From JAQGMO01 sp050954505 (GTDB lineage Bacteria > Pseudomonadota > Gammaproteobacteria > Burkholderiales > Burkholderiaceae_D): a stretch of DNA of 8,307 nt. Where the stretch lies: assembly GCA_050954505.1 (NCBI GenBank), contig JBPBPY010000172.1, positions 1 through 8,307 of the forward strand, written 5' to 3'. Shown piece by piece: positions 1-5,875 of this stretch; within the stretch, counting starts at the first letter, position 1, and every line of letters starts with the position of its first letter. The translations under genes and the position numbers were made by a program. The notes under the pieces are model-generated. The model saw only the letters and a list, made by a program, of their open reading frames with translations, did not search any database and was not told where the DNA came from.

Positions 1-25
1 GGTTGGCGTGCGCACGCGTTTCTGA
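1..25 (+). CDS. C-terminal end of a probable outer-membrane porin (partial)
   Basis: Reading from base 2, the plus strand encodes VGVRTRF followed by TGA at 23-25. Trimeric beta-barrel porins of Burkholderiales typically end in a final beta strand of the form VG(L/V/I)R(H)xF, with a C-terminal phenylalanine recognised by the BAM assembly machinery. The seven visible residues match that pattern, with alternating small or hydrophobic and polar residues and a terminal Phe. The rest of the gene lies to the left of the window. Because only seven codons are visible the call is inference from the terminal signature; any gene ending by chance in these residues would look the same. A perfect 12-base palindrome (GCGTGCGCACGC, 6-17) lies inside these codons and is probably incidental. 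Confidence 0.5.
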
Positions 26-84
26 GCCGCCGCCTTCCGGGCCGTTGGCACGCAGCGCCGGCCCGCCGCTGTGCGAGAACGACT

Positions 85-144
85 CCCATGCCATGCCAAA
101 GCCCCTGGCAGCACCCGCAGCGCGAATGCGGCATGGGCGTTTTT
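85..144 (+). terminator. candidate intrinsic terminator downstream of the porin-like gene
   Basis: An 8-base perfect inverted repeat, CCCATGCC (85-92) and GGCATGGG (130-137), is followed closely by five T residues (140-144). The 37-base interval between the arms can form an inner stem, CCGCA (115-119) with TGCGG (127-131). That inner stem competes with the right outer arm, so both cannot form fully. Position and T-run suit termination of the gene ending at base 25. The T-run is short and the outer loop long, so confidence is moderate. Confidence 0.4.
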
Positions 145-159
145 GCCACGCTTGTGGCA
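144..159. repeat. small perfect hairpin TGCCAC-gctt-GTGGCA
   Basis: Six-base complementary arms (144-149 and 154-159) enclose a four-base loop. No T-run follows on either strand, so it is not by itself an intrinsic terminator. It sits just after the candidate terminator and may extend that structured region. Its function is unknown. Confidence 0.35.
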
Positions 160-229
160 GGATGTTGCCAGGCTTGTCCCACTGCACGGCACCACCATTT
201 TTACAACCGCTGCGCGATAAAATAAGCGC

Positions 230-235
230 TATAAT
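230..235 (+). promoter_or_regulatory. candidate -10 element upstream of the STAS-domain gene
   Basis: TATAAT at 230-235 is a perfect sigma-70 type -10 hexamer in an AT-rich patch (about 217-242) that stands out from the GC-rich surroundings. A convincing -35 is not visible: the hexamer at 17-base spacing is CCGCTG, and the better-looking TTTACA (200-205) lies 24 bases away, which is too far. There is no extended TGn motif. If used, transcription would begin near 241-243, about 45 bases before the start codon at 287. Confidence 0.5.
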
Positions 236-286
236 TTTCTAAACCCTGCCGGGCGACAATGATGGACTCTTGACAACAGGATTACC

Positions 287-1696
287 GTGGGGATATTCGG
301 ATTCTTTGGAAAGAAAAAAAAGCTGAAGACGAATGATGCGGATAGCGCACCTGCGATCACCGTACCTTCGCGTCAGGCATTGCCATCGTCCGACGACTCG
401 GCCCACGTCGAGCGCAATGCCGCCCGCGCAACCGCCACTGCAAAAAAAATCGATGCCATCGAATCGGAAATGTCATCCGAATTCGTGCCATCGTCAGCCC
501 GCAAGTCCGGCCCCGCAAACCGCGCCAGGCCAGCGCTGCAGAGTGTGACGGCGCCGCCGCACCCTGCAGCCGCAGGGCAGCCGGGCAAGATGGTCGACAG
601 CGGCCAGATCTTCGAGGCAACGCTGCCGGGCATCGGCATGTCGACGGACTTCCTGCTGGGCGCCGAAGGCCGCAGCATTCCGATGGAAATCCTCAGTTCG
701 CATGCAGCGCAGGTCATCGAAGAGGCTGCCATCCTGTTTGCCGACCAGCAAACCGATGTGGTCGAGCAGATGCTGCGCTCGGCCATTGAAGAAGATGCCC
801 AGGACAATGTGCGGGAAGTCTGGTGGCTGCTGTTCGACCTGTTGCAGATCACCGGCAAGCAGCAGCAATTCGAAACACTGTCGCTCGAGTACGCCGGCAA
901 GTTCGAGACGTCGCCACCTTCCTGGGTGGCGCCGCCGGCAGGCGCACCGGCAGCGGGCAGCGTGCGTTCGGCACTGCCATCGGTACCATTTGCCGGCAAG
1001 CTCGATGGCAACATCATGAAGGCGATCGCCCGCGCGCAGAAAATTTCCGAGTCGAGCCCTGTCTTGCGGCTGGAGTTCGGTCGCGTGACCGAGGTGGATC
1101 CGGTTGGTTGCGGTTTGCTGCTGCGCCTGTTGAAAAAGCTGCAGGCTTCCGACCATGAACTGGTCCTGGCCGGTGCGCCGGAACTGGCTGCGCGCATTCG
1201 CGCCATCATCGAAACCGGCCGCCGCGATGAAACCGAGGCACCCTGGCTGCTGCTGCTCGAACTGACGCGGGCATTGAACCGCGAACAGGATTTCGAAGAA
1301 ATCGCCATCGATTACTGCATCACCTTTGAAGTTTCGCCCCCTACCTTTGTGCCGCCGAAAGCGTCCGTGACCGCCACCCGCGACGAGGGTGGCGGCACCG
1401 AAGCGGCAACCGAACGCAGTGACCATTTCAGCTTGCCGGCAGTGATTGAAGGCCGCACCGATCAGTTGTTTGCCGCCCTGGGCTTGTTCATCGAAGCCAA
1501 CAATCCGGCCATCATCGATGGCGCCGCCCTCAAACGCATCGATTTTTCTTCCGCCAGCCAATTGCTGAGCTTCCTGGCGCCGCTGGCTGCGAGCGGCAAA
1601 GCGGTGCGTTTCGAACAGGTCAACCATCTGGTGGCCGCCTTGTTTACCGTCATCGGCATCGATGATGTGGCACGGGTGACCACGCACAAGGTCTGA
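287..1696 (+). CDS. Protein of unknown function with duplicated helical and STAS-like modules
   Basis: I do not know a characterised homologue. The 469-residue product starts with a GTG codon preceded by CAGG at 277-280. The N-terminus is a hydrophobic stretch followed by lysines (MGIFGFFGKKKK), then a low-complexity linker to about residue 105. Residues 147-217 form a predicted helical segment ending in W-x-L-L...F-E...Y...F-E-x-S-P-P. The pattern recurs at 304-357, 141 residues later with no gap needed: W179/W320, F195/F336, Y202/Y343, FE 206-207/347-348 and SPP 209-211/350-352. Each copy is followed by a STAS-like domain (about 230-303 and 381-469). In STAS domains such as anti-sigma factor antagonists, the segment after a central beta strand normally carries a phosphorylatable Ser or Thr. 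Here it reads VDPVGCGLLLRLL in the first copy and IDFSSASQLLSFL in the second, so only the second keeps serines. There is no membrane segment or signal peptide. A scaffold or regulatory role is inference. The gene precedes hslVU on the same strand, but a separate candidate promoter lies between them. Confidence 0.8.
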   Translation: MGIFGFFGKKKKLKTNDADSAPAITVPSRQALPSSDDSAHVERNAARATATAKKIDAIESEMSSEFVPSSARKSGPANRARPALQSVTAPPHPAAAGQPGKMVDSGQIFEATLPGIGMSTDFLLGAEGRSIPMEILSSHAAQVIEEAAILFADQQTDVVEQMLRSAIEEDAQDNVREVWWLLFDLLQITGKQQQFETLSLEYAGKFETSPPSWVAPPAGAPAAGSVRSALPSVPFAGKLDGNIMKAIARAQKISESSPVLRLEFGRVTEVDPVGCGLLLRLLKKLQASDHELVLAGAPELAARIRAIIETGRRDETEAPWLLLLELTRALNREQDFEEIAIDYCITFEVSPPTFVPPKASVTATRDEGGGTEAATERSDHFSLPAVIEGRTDQLFAALGLFIEANNPAIIDGAALKRIDFSSASQLLSFLAPLAASGKAVRFEQVNHLVAALFTVIGIDDVARVTTHKV

Positions 1697-1717
1697 CAGC
1701 CGGCGCGGCAGAAACGC

Positions 1718-1741
1718 GGCGCAGCGGCGCAGCGGCACAGC
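1718..1741. repeat. three tandem 8-base units in the STAS-hslV gap
   Basis: GGCGCAGC occurs twice in a row (1718-1725, 1726-1733) and a third time with one change (GGCACAGC, 1734-1741). It lies between the STAS gene stop and the candidate heat-shock promoter. No function is evident. It could be a slippage-prone simple repeat. Confidence 0.5.
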
Positions 1742-1744
1742 ACG

Positions 1745-1772
1745 CTTGTATTCGCCACAGTCATCCCCACCT
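1745..1772 (+). promoter_or_regulatory. candidate sigma-32 (RpoH) heat-shock promoter for hslVU
   Basis: CTTGTAT (1745-1751) matches five of seven positions of the RpoH -35 consensus CTTGAAA. After a 13-base spacer, CCCCACCT (1765-1772) closely matches the RpoH -10 consensus CCCCATNT. Initiation would fall near 1779-1781, giving a leader of about 140 bases before hslV. In Escherichia coli the hslVU operon is a classical RpoH-dependent heat-shock operon, so the placement fits. The spacer is at the short end of the accepted range. Confidence 0.6.
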
Positions 1773-1791
1773 TTTTCAAACAGCCTGCACA

Positions 1792-1843
1792 GCTTGCCGG
1801 ACAATTCCTGCCGCCTTGCGGTCGCAGCGTTGGCTGGGCAAGC
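1792..1843 (+). promoter_or_regulatory. potential stem-loop in the hslVU leader
   Basis: GCTTGCC (1792-1798) and GGCAAGC (1837-1843) are perfect 7-base complements enclosing 38 bases. Inside is a smaller hairpin, CCGC-ctt-GCGG (1811-1821). If transcription starts at the candidate heat-shock promoter, both lie within the untranslated leader. A stabilising leader stem-loop has been reported for E. coli hslVU mRNA; that this is an equivalent is inference. No T-run follows, so a terminator is unlikely. Confidence 0.35.
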
Positions 1844-1921
1844 ACCGCATCGTGCATTGGTACCCCTGCATGCAAACGGGTCCTGCCGGCATTCGATTTC
1901 CCCTTTTTATCCAAGGTAGTC

Positions 1922-2458
1922 ATGGAACAATTTCACGGAACCACCATTCTCTCGGTGCGGCGCGGCAACCAGGTAGCCCTCGGTGGCGATGGCCAGGTCA
2001 CGCTGGGCAATATCGTCATGAAGGGCAGTGCCCGCAAGGTGCGCAAGCTGTACCAGGGCAAGGTGCTGGTCGGCTTTGCCGGCGGCACGGCCGATGCCTT
2101 CACGCTGCTCGACCGCTTCGAGGGCAAGCTGGAAAAACATCAGGGCAACCTGATGCGCGCATCGGTCGAACTGGCCAAGGATTGGCGCACCGACCGCGTC
2201 CTGCGCCGCCTCGAAGCCATGCTGCTGGTGGCCGACCGCGAAGTCACCCTGGTCATAACCGGCAACGGCGATGTGCTGGAACCCGAAGATGGCATTGCGG
2301 CCATCGGCTCGGGCGGCACCTATGCGCAATCGGCAGCCAAGGCCCTGCAGGAAAATACCGACCTGGCGCCGGCCGAAGTGGTCGCCAAGTCGCTGACGAT
2401 CGCGGCCGAACTCTGCATCTATACCAATATGTCGCACATCATTGAAACACTGGAATAA
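1922..2458 (+). CDS. hslV: ATP-dependent protease peptidase subunit HslV (ClpQ)
   Basis: HslV is the threonine peptidase of the cytoplasmic HslVU protease, a double hexameric ring that degrades misfolded and regulatory proteins fed to it by HslU. The 178-residue product has the full family length. The catalytic threonine is T7, exposed after removal of the six-residue leader MEQFHG; E. coli HslV has only the initiator Met before it. Numbering from T7, the expected D17 (residue 23), K33 (residue 39) and S124 (residue 130) are all present, as are the family motifs [10 protein letters not shown] (51-60), [10 protein letters not shown] (83-92) and IGSGG (128-132). The ATG at 1922 is chosen because AAGG (1913-1916) precedes it at good spacing and because it gives the Burkholderiales-type N-terminus. 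hslU follows 17 bases downstream, so the two genes form one operon, probably driven by the candidate heat-shock promoter at 1745-1772. Confidence 0.98.
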   Translation: MEQFHGTTILSVRRGNQVALGGDGQVTLGNIVMKGSARKVRKLYQGKVLVGFAGGTADAFTLLDRFEGKLEKHQGNLMRASVELAKDWRTDRVLRRLEAMLLVADREVTLVITGNGDVLEPEDGIAAIGSGGTYAQSAAKALQENTDLAPAEVVAKSLTIAAELCIYTNMSHIIETLE

Positions 2459-2475
2459 CGGGAACCGACGCCATC

Positions 2476-3819
2476 ATGAACATGACTCCACAGGAAATCG
2501 TTTCCGAACTCGACAAGCATGTGGTCGGCCAGACCCGCGCCAAGCGCGCCGTTGCCATTGCCCTGCGCAACCGCTGGCGCCGCCAGCAGGTGGCCGAGCC
2601 GCTGCGCCATGAAATCACGCCCAAGAACATCCTCATGATCGGCCCTACGGGCGTGGGCAAGACCGAAATCGCCCGGCGCCTGGCCAGGCTTGCCGGTGCG
2701 CCCTTCATCAAGATCGAAGCGACCAAATTCACCGAGGTCGGTTACGTTGGCCGCGACGTCGATACCATCATCCGTGACTTGATCGACATCGGCATCAAGC
2801 AGACCCGCGAGCAGGAAATGGCCAAGGTACGCGCACGCGCGGAAGACGCTGCGGAAGACCGCGTCATCGATATCCTGGTGCCGCCGGCACGCGACTTCGG
2901 TTTCAACACCAGCAGCACGGCGCAGGCTGACAGCGACAGCGGCAACACCGCGCGCCAGACATTTCGCAAACGCCTGCGTGAAGGATCGCTGGACGACCGC
3001 GAGATCGAGATCGACGTGGCCGAGCCTGCGGCGCAGATGGAGATCATGGCACCGCCCGGCATGGAAGAAATGACCGAGCAGATCAAGACCATGTTTTCGG
3101 GCATGGGCAACAACCGCAAGAAGCCGCGCAAGCTGAAGATCCGCGAGGCGCTGAAACTGCTGGTGGAAGAGGAAGCGGCCAAGCTGGTCAATGAAGAAGA
3201 ACTGAAGCAGAAAACCATCGCCAATGTGGAACAGAACGGCATCGTGTTTCTCGATGAAATCGACAAGATCGCTTCGCGTTCGGAAGCCGGCGGTGCCGAA
3301 GTCTCGCGCGCCGGTGTGCAGCGCGACCTGCTGCCGCTGGTGGAAGGCACCACCGTCAATACCAAATATGGCATGGTGAAGACCGACCATATCCTGTTCA
3401 TTGCATCGGGCGCCTTTCATCTTGCCAAGCCGTCGGACCTGATTCCCGAACTGCAGGGGCGTTTTCCGATTCGCGTCGAACTCGATTCGTTGTCGATTGC
3501 CGATTTCGAAACCATCCTGACCGGCACCGACGCCTGTCTGACCGTGCAATACGAAGCGCTGCTGGCAACCGAGGGAGTAAGAATCGAATTTGCGCCGGCA
3601 GGCATCCGCAAGCTGGCCGAGATCGCTTTTTCCGTGAATGAAAAAACCGAGAACATCGGTGCGCGGCGGCTGTACACGGTAATGGAAAAGCTGCTTGAAG
3701 AAGTTTCGTTTTCCGCCCATGAAACCGGCGGCACCGTGCTGGTGATCGATGACGCCTATGTCAGTGGCAAGCTCGGCGAACTGGCGGTCAACGAAGACCT
3801 GTCGCGCTACATCCTGTAG
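2476..3819 (+). CDS. hslU: ATP-dependent protease ATPase subunit HslU (ClpY)
   Basis: HslU is the AAA+ unfoldase that recognises, unfolds and threads substrates into HslV. The 447 residues match the usual family length. Visible features in order: Walker A GPTGVGKT (56-63); pore loop GYVG (89-92), which grips substrate; the intermediate I domain, about 110-243, charged and variable; Walker B IVFLDE (256-261); the presumed arginine finger in LQGRFPIR (R329); the sensor-2 segment GARRLY (395-400); and the C-terminal tail DLSRYIL. In this family the tail docks into pockets between HslV subunits and activates them. Nothing is missing. The start is the ATG at 2476, with a second in-frame ATG two codons later. 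The nearest Shine-Dalgarno-like bases (GGGA, 2460-2463) are 12 bases upstream, rather far, so translation may be coupled to hslV. The gene ends 41 bases from the convergent gspC-like gene. Confidence 0.98.
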   Translation: MNMTPQEIVSELDKHVVGQTRAKRAVAIALRNRWRRQQVAEPLRHEITPKNILMIGPTGVGKTEIARRLARLAGAPFIKIEATKFTEVGYVGRDVDTIIRDLIDIGIKQTREQEMAKVRARAEDAAEDRVIDILVPPARDFGFNTSSTAQADSDSGNTARQTFRKRLREGSLDDREIEIDVAEPAAQMEIMAPPGMEEMTEQIKTMFSGMGNNRKKPRKLKIREALKLLVEEEAAKLVNEEELKQKTIANVEQNGIVFLDEIDKIASRSEAGGAEVSRAGVQRDLLPLVEGTTVNTKYGMVKTDHILFIASGAFHLAKPSDLIPELQGRFPIRVELDSLSIADFETILTGTDACLTVQYEALLATEGVRIEFAPAGIRKLAEIAFSVNEKTENIGARRLYTVMEKLLEEVSFSAHETGGTVLVIDDAYVSGKLGELAVNEDLSRYIL

Positions 3820-3860
3820 GGCGGCCGGGCACGCCGTGTGCACCAGGCGCGCCAGCGCAT
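3820..3860. other. convergent junction between hslU and gspC, no clear terminator
   Basis: These 41 bases separate two stop codons that face each other. I see only a four-base stem (GCAC 3829-3832 with GTGC 3838-3841) and the 8-base palindrome GGCGCGCC (3846-3853). There is no T-run on either strand. Transcripts from the two operons may therefore overlap at their 3' ends, or end by Rho-dependent termination. Confidence 0.5.
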
Positions 3861-4487
3861 CTATTGCGACGGTGCCTGCTGGGCGTTCGGGTTGCTGCCC
3901 GGCTGGCCATACATCGACGGCGGCATCATGGGGCGTTGTCCATCGGCGCCGGCCACGGCTGCCGGCATTGCCGGCGCCAGCATTTGCGGCGCATTGGCGC
4001 CTTGCGGCTGGATGGTCAGCGCCTGCGTCGGCGGCACTGCGCGCAGCGGCAGCGGTGCGCGTGTCGCCAGGTCGGCTGCGCCACGGCCGCGCACATCGGT
4101 CGGCAATTCCAGCCGCTTGGCCACGCCGCCTTCGTCGATCATCACATACTGGCGAAACACCTGCTTCACGCGCACGCCCTGGCTGAGCTCACGGTCGATG
4201 GCCACTGCCTGCGCCGGCTTGCCGTCGGTGGCGATGATCGCAACACTGTCGGCCGCGCGGCCAGCCACGACCACGCCCTTGAGCTGGTAGTTGCTGGCAA
4301 CCACCAGTGTCATGCGTCCGCCGAACAGGCTGGAGGCCGCCGCCAGGTCGGGCACATATGCCGGCGGCGCCGGTGCCGCCGCCACGGGACGCACCGGCGG
4401 CTTGAACCATTGCATGGCCCAATAAGCCACCGATGCGCATAACAGCAAGAACAGGACAAACCCGGCGACCTGCGGCAAACGTTTCAT
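3861..4487 (-). CDS. gspC: Type II secretion protein GspC-like, short form without PDZ domain
   Basis: GspC is a bitopic inner-membrane protein whose periplasmic homology region contacts the GspD secretin and couples it to the inner-membrane platform. The 208-residue product has a short cytoplasmic N-terminus, one membrane segment (about 7-24) and a proline/alanine linker (29-47). The homology region, about 50-130, includes SSLFGG (52-57) and the beta-rich stretch YQLKGVVVAG...AVAIDRELSQG. Residues 131-208 are rich in Pro, Ala, Gln and Gly. They contain no PDZ-like sequence, whereas enterobacterial GspC proteins of about 270 residues end in a PDZ domain. The start chosen is the ATG at 4487, because AAAGGA (4495-4500) precedes it at ideal spacing and the membrane segment follows directly; the reading frame stays open 43 codons further upstream. 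It is the last gene of the gspDEF-C run. It could also be labelled GspN/GspC N-terminal domain protein. Confidence 0.82.
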   Translation of the reverse strand: MKRLPQVAGFVLFLLLCASVAYWAMQWFKPPVRPVAAAPAPPAYVPDLAAASSLFGGRMTLVVASNYQLKGVVVAGRAADSVAIIATDGKPAQAVAIDRELSQGVRVKQVFRQYVMIDEGGVAKRLELPTDVRGRGAADLATRAPLPLRAVPPTQALTIQPQGANAPQMLAPAMPAAVAGADGQRPMMPPSMYGQPGSNPNAQQAPSQ

Positions 4488-4494
4488 GAGAATG

Positions 4495-4500
4495 TCCTTT
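4495..4500 (-). promoter_or_regulatory. ribosome binding site deciding the gspC start
   Basis: The minus strand reads AAAGGA seven bases before the ATG at 4487. This supports that start over upstream in-frame start codons, which would add a 43-residue, cysteine- and arginine-containing leader ahead of the membrane segment. Confidence 0.75.
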
Positions 4501-4503
4501 CGA

Positions 4504-4531
4504 TGTGGCCGGCAAGGCCTTGCCGGCCGCA
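4504..4531. repeat. near-perfect 28-base palindrome between gspF and gspC
   Basis: The core at 4507-4528 is a perfect 22-base palindrome with half-site GGCCGGCAAGG. Two further pairs (4505/4530 and 4504/4531) extend it, with one mismatch at 4506/4529. It lies in the 103-base gap between the gspF stop and the gspC start, just ahead of the gspC ribosome binding site. In RNA it would form a very stable hairpin on either strand. No T-run follows on the minus strand, so it is not a standard terminator. It could be an RNA processing or stability element, or a protein-binding operator. Confidence 0.7.
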
Positions 4532-4556
4532 CGGCTGCGCCAGCGCAGGTGGCCGT
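4531..4556. repeat. second stem-loop next to the palindrome
   Basis: ACGGC (4531-4535) pairs with GCCGT (4552-4556), and inside it TGCGC (4536-4540) pairs with GCGCA (4543-4547). A four-base bulge (4548-4551) separates the two stems. Together with the adjacent palindrome, it means most of the gspF-gspC gap can fold. Confidence 0.4.
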
Positions 4557-4590
4557 GGAACGCTCGCTACCCTGCAGCATGGCGGCATCA

Positions 4591-5811
4591 TCAGCGCACC
4601 AGCTGGTTGATTTCAATGATCGGCATCAGCACTGCCAGCACGATCAACAATACCACCACACCCATGGCCAGGATCAGCGCCGGTTCCAGCAGTCCGGCCA
4701 TGGTCAAGGCGCGGCGCTCGAGATCCTGTTCCTGGGCGCTGGCGGCGCGTTCCAGCATGGCCGGCAATTCGCCGGTGGCTTCGCCGGCGCGGATCATGTG
4801 AATGAGCATGGGTGGGAAATACTTGTGTCCTGCCAAGGCACGTGCCAGGCCGACGCCTTCGCGTACGCTGTTGGCGGCTTCCTCCACCTGCGCGCGCATG
4901 GCCATGTTGGAGAGCGTGTCGCGGCTGGTCTGCAGGGCGCGCAGTATCGGCACGCCCGAGCCGGTGGTAATGGCCAGCGTGCTGGCAAAGCGCGAGGTGT
5001 TCAAGCTGCGCTCAAACTTGCCGAACAGGGGCGCCACCAGCAGCCAGCGGTGATAGCGCATCCGCGTGGCAGGGTCTTTCAATGCAGCACGCCAGGCCAC
5101 CCAGGCGGCAATCAGCGCCAGCGCAACCATCCAGCCATAGCTGCGCACGAAATCGGAAATTGCCAGCATGACGATAGTCAGGAACGGCAGTTTTTGCTTG
5201 GTGTTGGCAAACACCGCCACGATTTGCGGCACGACATACGTCAGCAGGAAGATCACGATGGCGAACGCCACCACGGTGACGATGGCCGGGTAGGTAAACG
5301 CCAGCTTGACTTTCTGCACCAGCGCATTGCGGCGTTCAATGTAGTCAGCCAGGCGCGAGAGTACGCGTGCCAGCTGGCCGATCTGCTCACCCGACGCCAC
5401 CAGGGCGCGGTAGATGTCGGCAAAGTCGCGCGGATGCTGCGACAAGGCATCCGAGAGGGAAGAGCCGCTCATGATTTCGGAACGGATCGACGCCACCAGG
5501 TCGCGCACATACGGCCGCTCGGCCTGCTCCAGCAGGGCGGAAAAAGCCTGCTCAAGCGGCAGGCTGGCTTCCAGCAGGCTGGCCAGCTGGCGTGTAAACA
5601 ACGACAGCTCATTGGTCGACAGGCGGTCGCCAAAGCCGCGTTTTCTGGCCTGGTCCAGGTCATCGAGCTGGGCGGCAATGGCCTCGACCGTGATCGGCAC
5701 CAGGCCCTGGGTGCGCAGGTCGGCGCGCGCAGCGCGGGCACTGTCGGCACTGACCACGCCCTTGCGCGTGGCACCGGCTGCATCGACTGCGTCATAACGA
5801 AATGCCGGCAC
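4591..5811 (-). CDS. gspF: Type II secretion inner-membrane platform protein GspF
   Basis: GspF is the polytopic core of the inner-membrane assembly platform. It contacts the GspE ATPase and transmits its motion to pseudopilus assembly. The 406 residues match the family. An N-terminal cytoplasmic region begins with PAFRYDAVDAAG. Then come two homologous T2SSF domains, about 70-193 and 273-395. The conserved segment ALVASGEQIGQL (136-147) has its counterpart MIRAGEATGELPAML (339-353) in the second. Hydrophobic membrane segments lie near 172-200, 222-243 and 372-397. The start is a GTG at 5811, supported by GGAG (complement of 5818-5821) six bases upstream and by the family N-terminus. gspE lies 64 bases upstream. 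gspC follows after an unusually long 103-base structured gap. Confidence 0.97.
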   Translation of the reverse strand: MPAFRYDAVDAAGATRKGVVSADSARAARADLRTQGLVPITVEAIAAQLDDLDQARKRGFGDRLSTNELSLFTRQLASLLEASLPLEQAFSALLEQAERPYVRDLVASIRSEIMSGSSLSDALSQHPRDFADIYRALVASGEQIGQLARVLSRLADYIERRNALVQKVKLAFTYPAIVTVVAFAIVIFLLTYVVPQIVAVFANTKQKLPFLTIVMLAISDFVRSYGWMVALALIAAWVAWRAALKDPATRMRYHRWLLVAPLFGKFERSLNTSRFASTLAITTGSGVPILRALQTSRDTLSNMAMRAQVEEAANSVREGVGLARALAGHKYFPPMLIHMIRAGEATGELPAMLERAASAQEQDLERRALTMAGLLEPALILAMGVVVLLIVLAVLMPIIEINQLVR

Positions 5812-5817
5812 GTATTA

Positions 5818-5821
5818 CTCC
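5818..5821 (-). promoter_or_regulatory. ribosome binding site deciding the GTG start of gspF
   Basis: The minus strand reads GGAG, then six bases, then GTG at 5811. No ATG gives the expected GspF N-terminus, so this site fixes the non-ATG start. Confidence 0.75.
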
Positions 5822-5875
5822 GCCACGGTGGAAACTGCGGTTGACAAAAAATTGCGCGCGCTCGCTGCCATGTCG

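Noticed and set aside
3..242. 79-codon plus-strand open frame at the left edge
   Set aside because: It overlaps the porin-like tail, the candidate terminator and the promoter region. It has no start signal or recognisable sequence and is Pro/Ala/Arg-rich.
270..275. Perfect TTGACA (-35-like) just before the STAS start codon
   Set aside because: No -10 element lies at suitable spacing and it overlaps the ribosome binding region of the gene.
494..1804. 436-codon minus-strand open frame across the STAS gene
   Set aside because: The plus-strand frame has an internal duplication conserved at protein level and a plausible start; the antisense frame is Gln/Arg/His-rich without motifs.
1816..2445. 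209-codon plus-strand frame overlapping hslV
   Set aside because: It is a different frame from the certain hslV gene, and the translation is Arg/Gly/His-rich noise.
2419..3843. 474-codon open frame on the minus strand across hslU
   Set aside because: It is antisense to an unambiguous hslU with all AAA+ motifs. Long antisense frames are expected in GC-rich DNA, and the translation shows no recognisable domain.
3961..4000. Frequent GCCGGC-type words suggesting an uptake or repeat element
   Set aside because: They occur throughout the coding DNA at many positions and fit Ala/Gly codon use in a GC-rich genome.
4486..5844. 452-codon plus-strand open frame across gspF
   Set aside because: It is a shadow of gspF on the other strand: Gln/His/Arg-rich with no domain pattern, while the minus strand gives a full-length GspF.
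5841..5851. TTGACA on the plus strand, and T6 on the minus strand, between gspE and gspF
   Set aside because: TTGACA has no -10 partner. The minus-strand T-run is preceded only by a GCG/CGC three-base stem, too weak for a terminator inside an operon.
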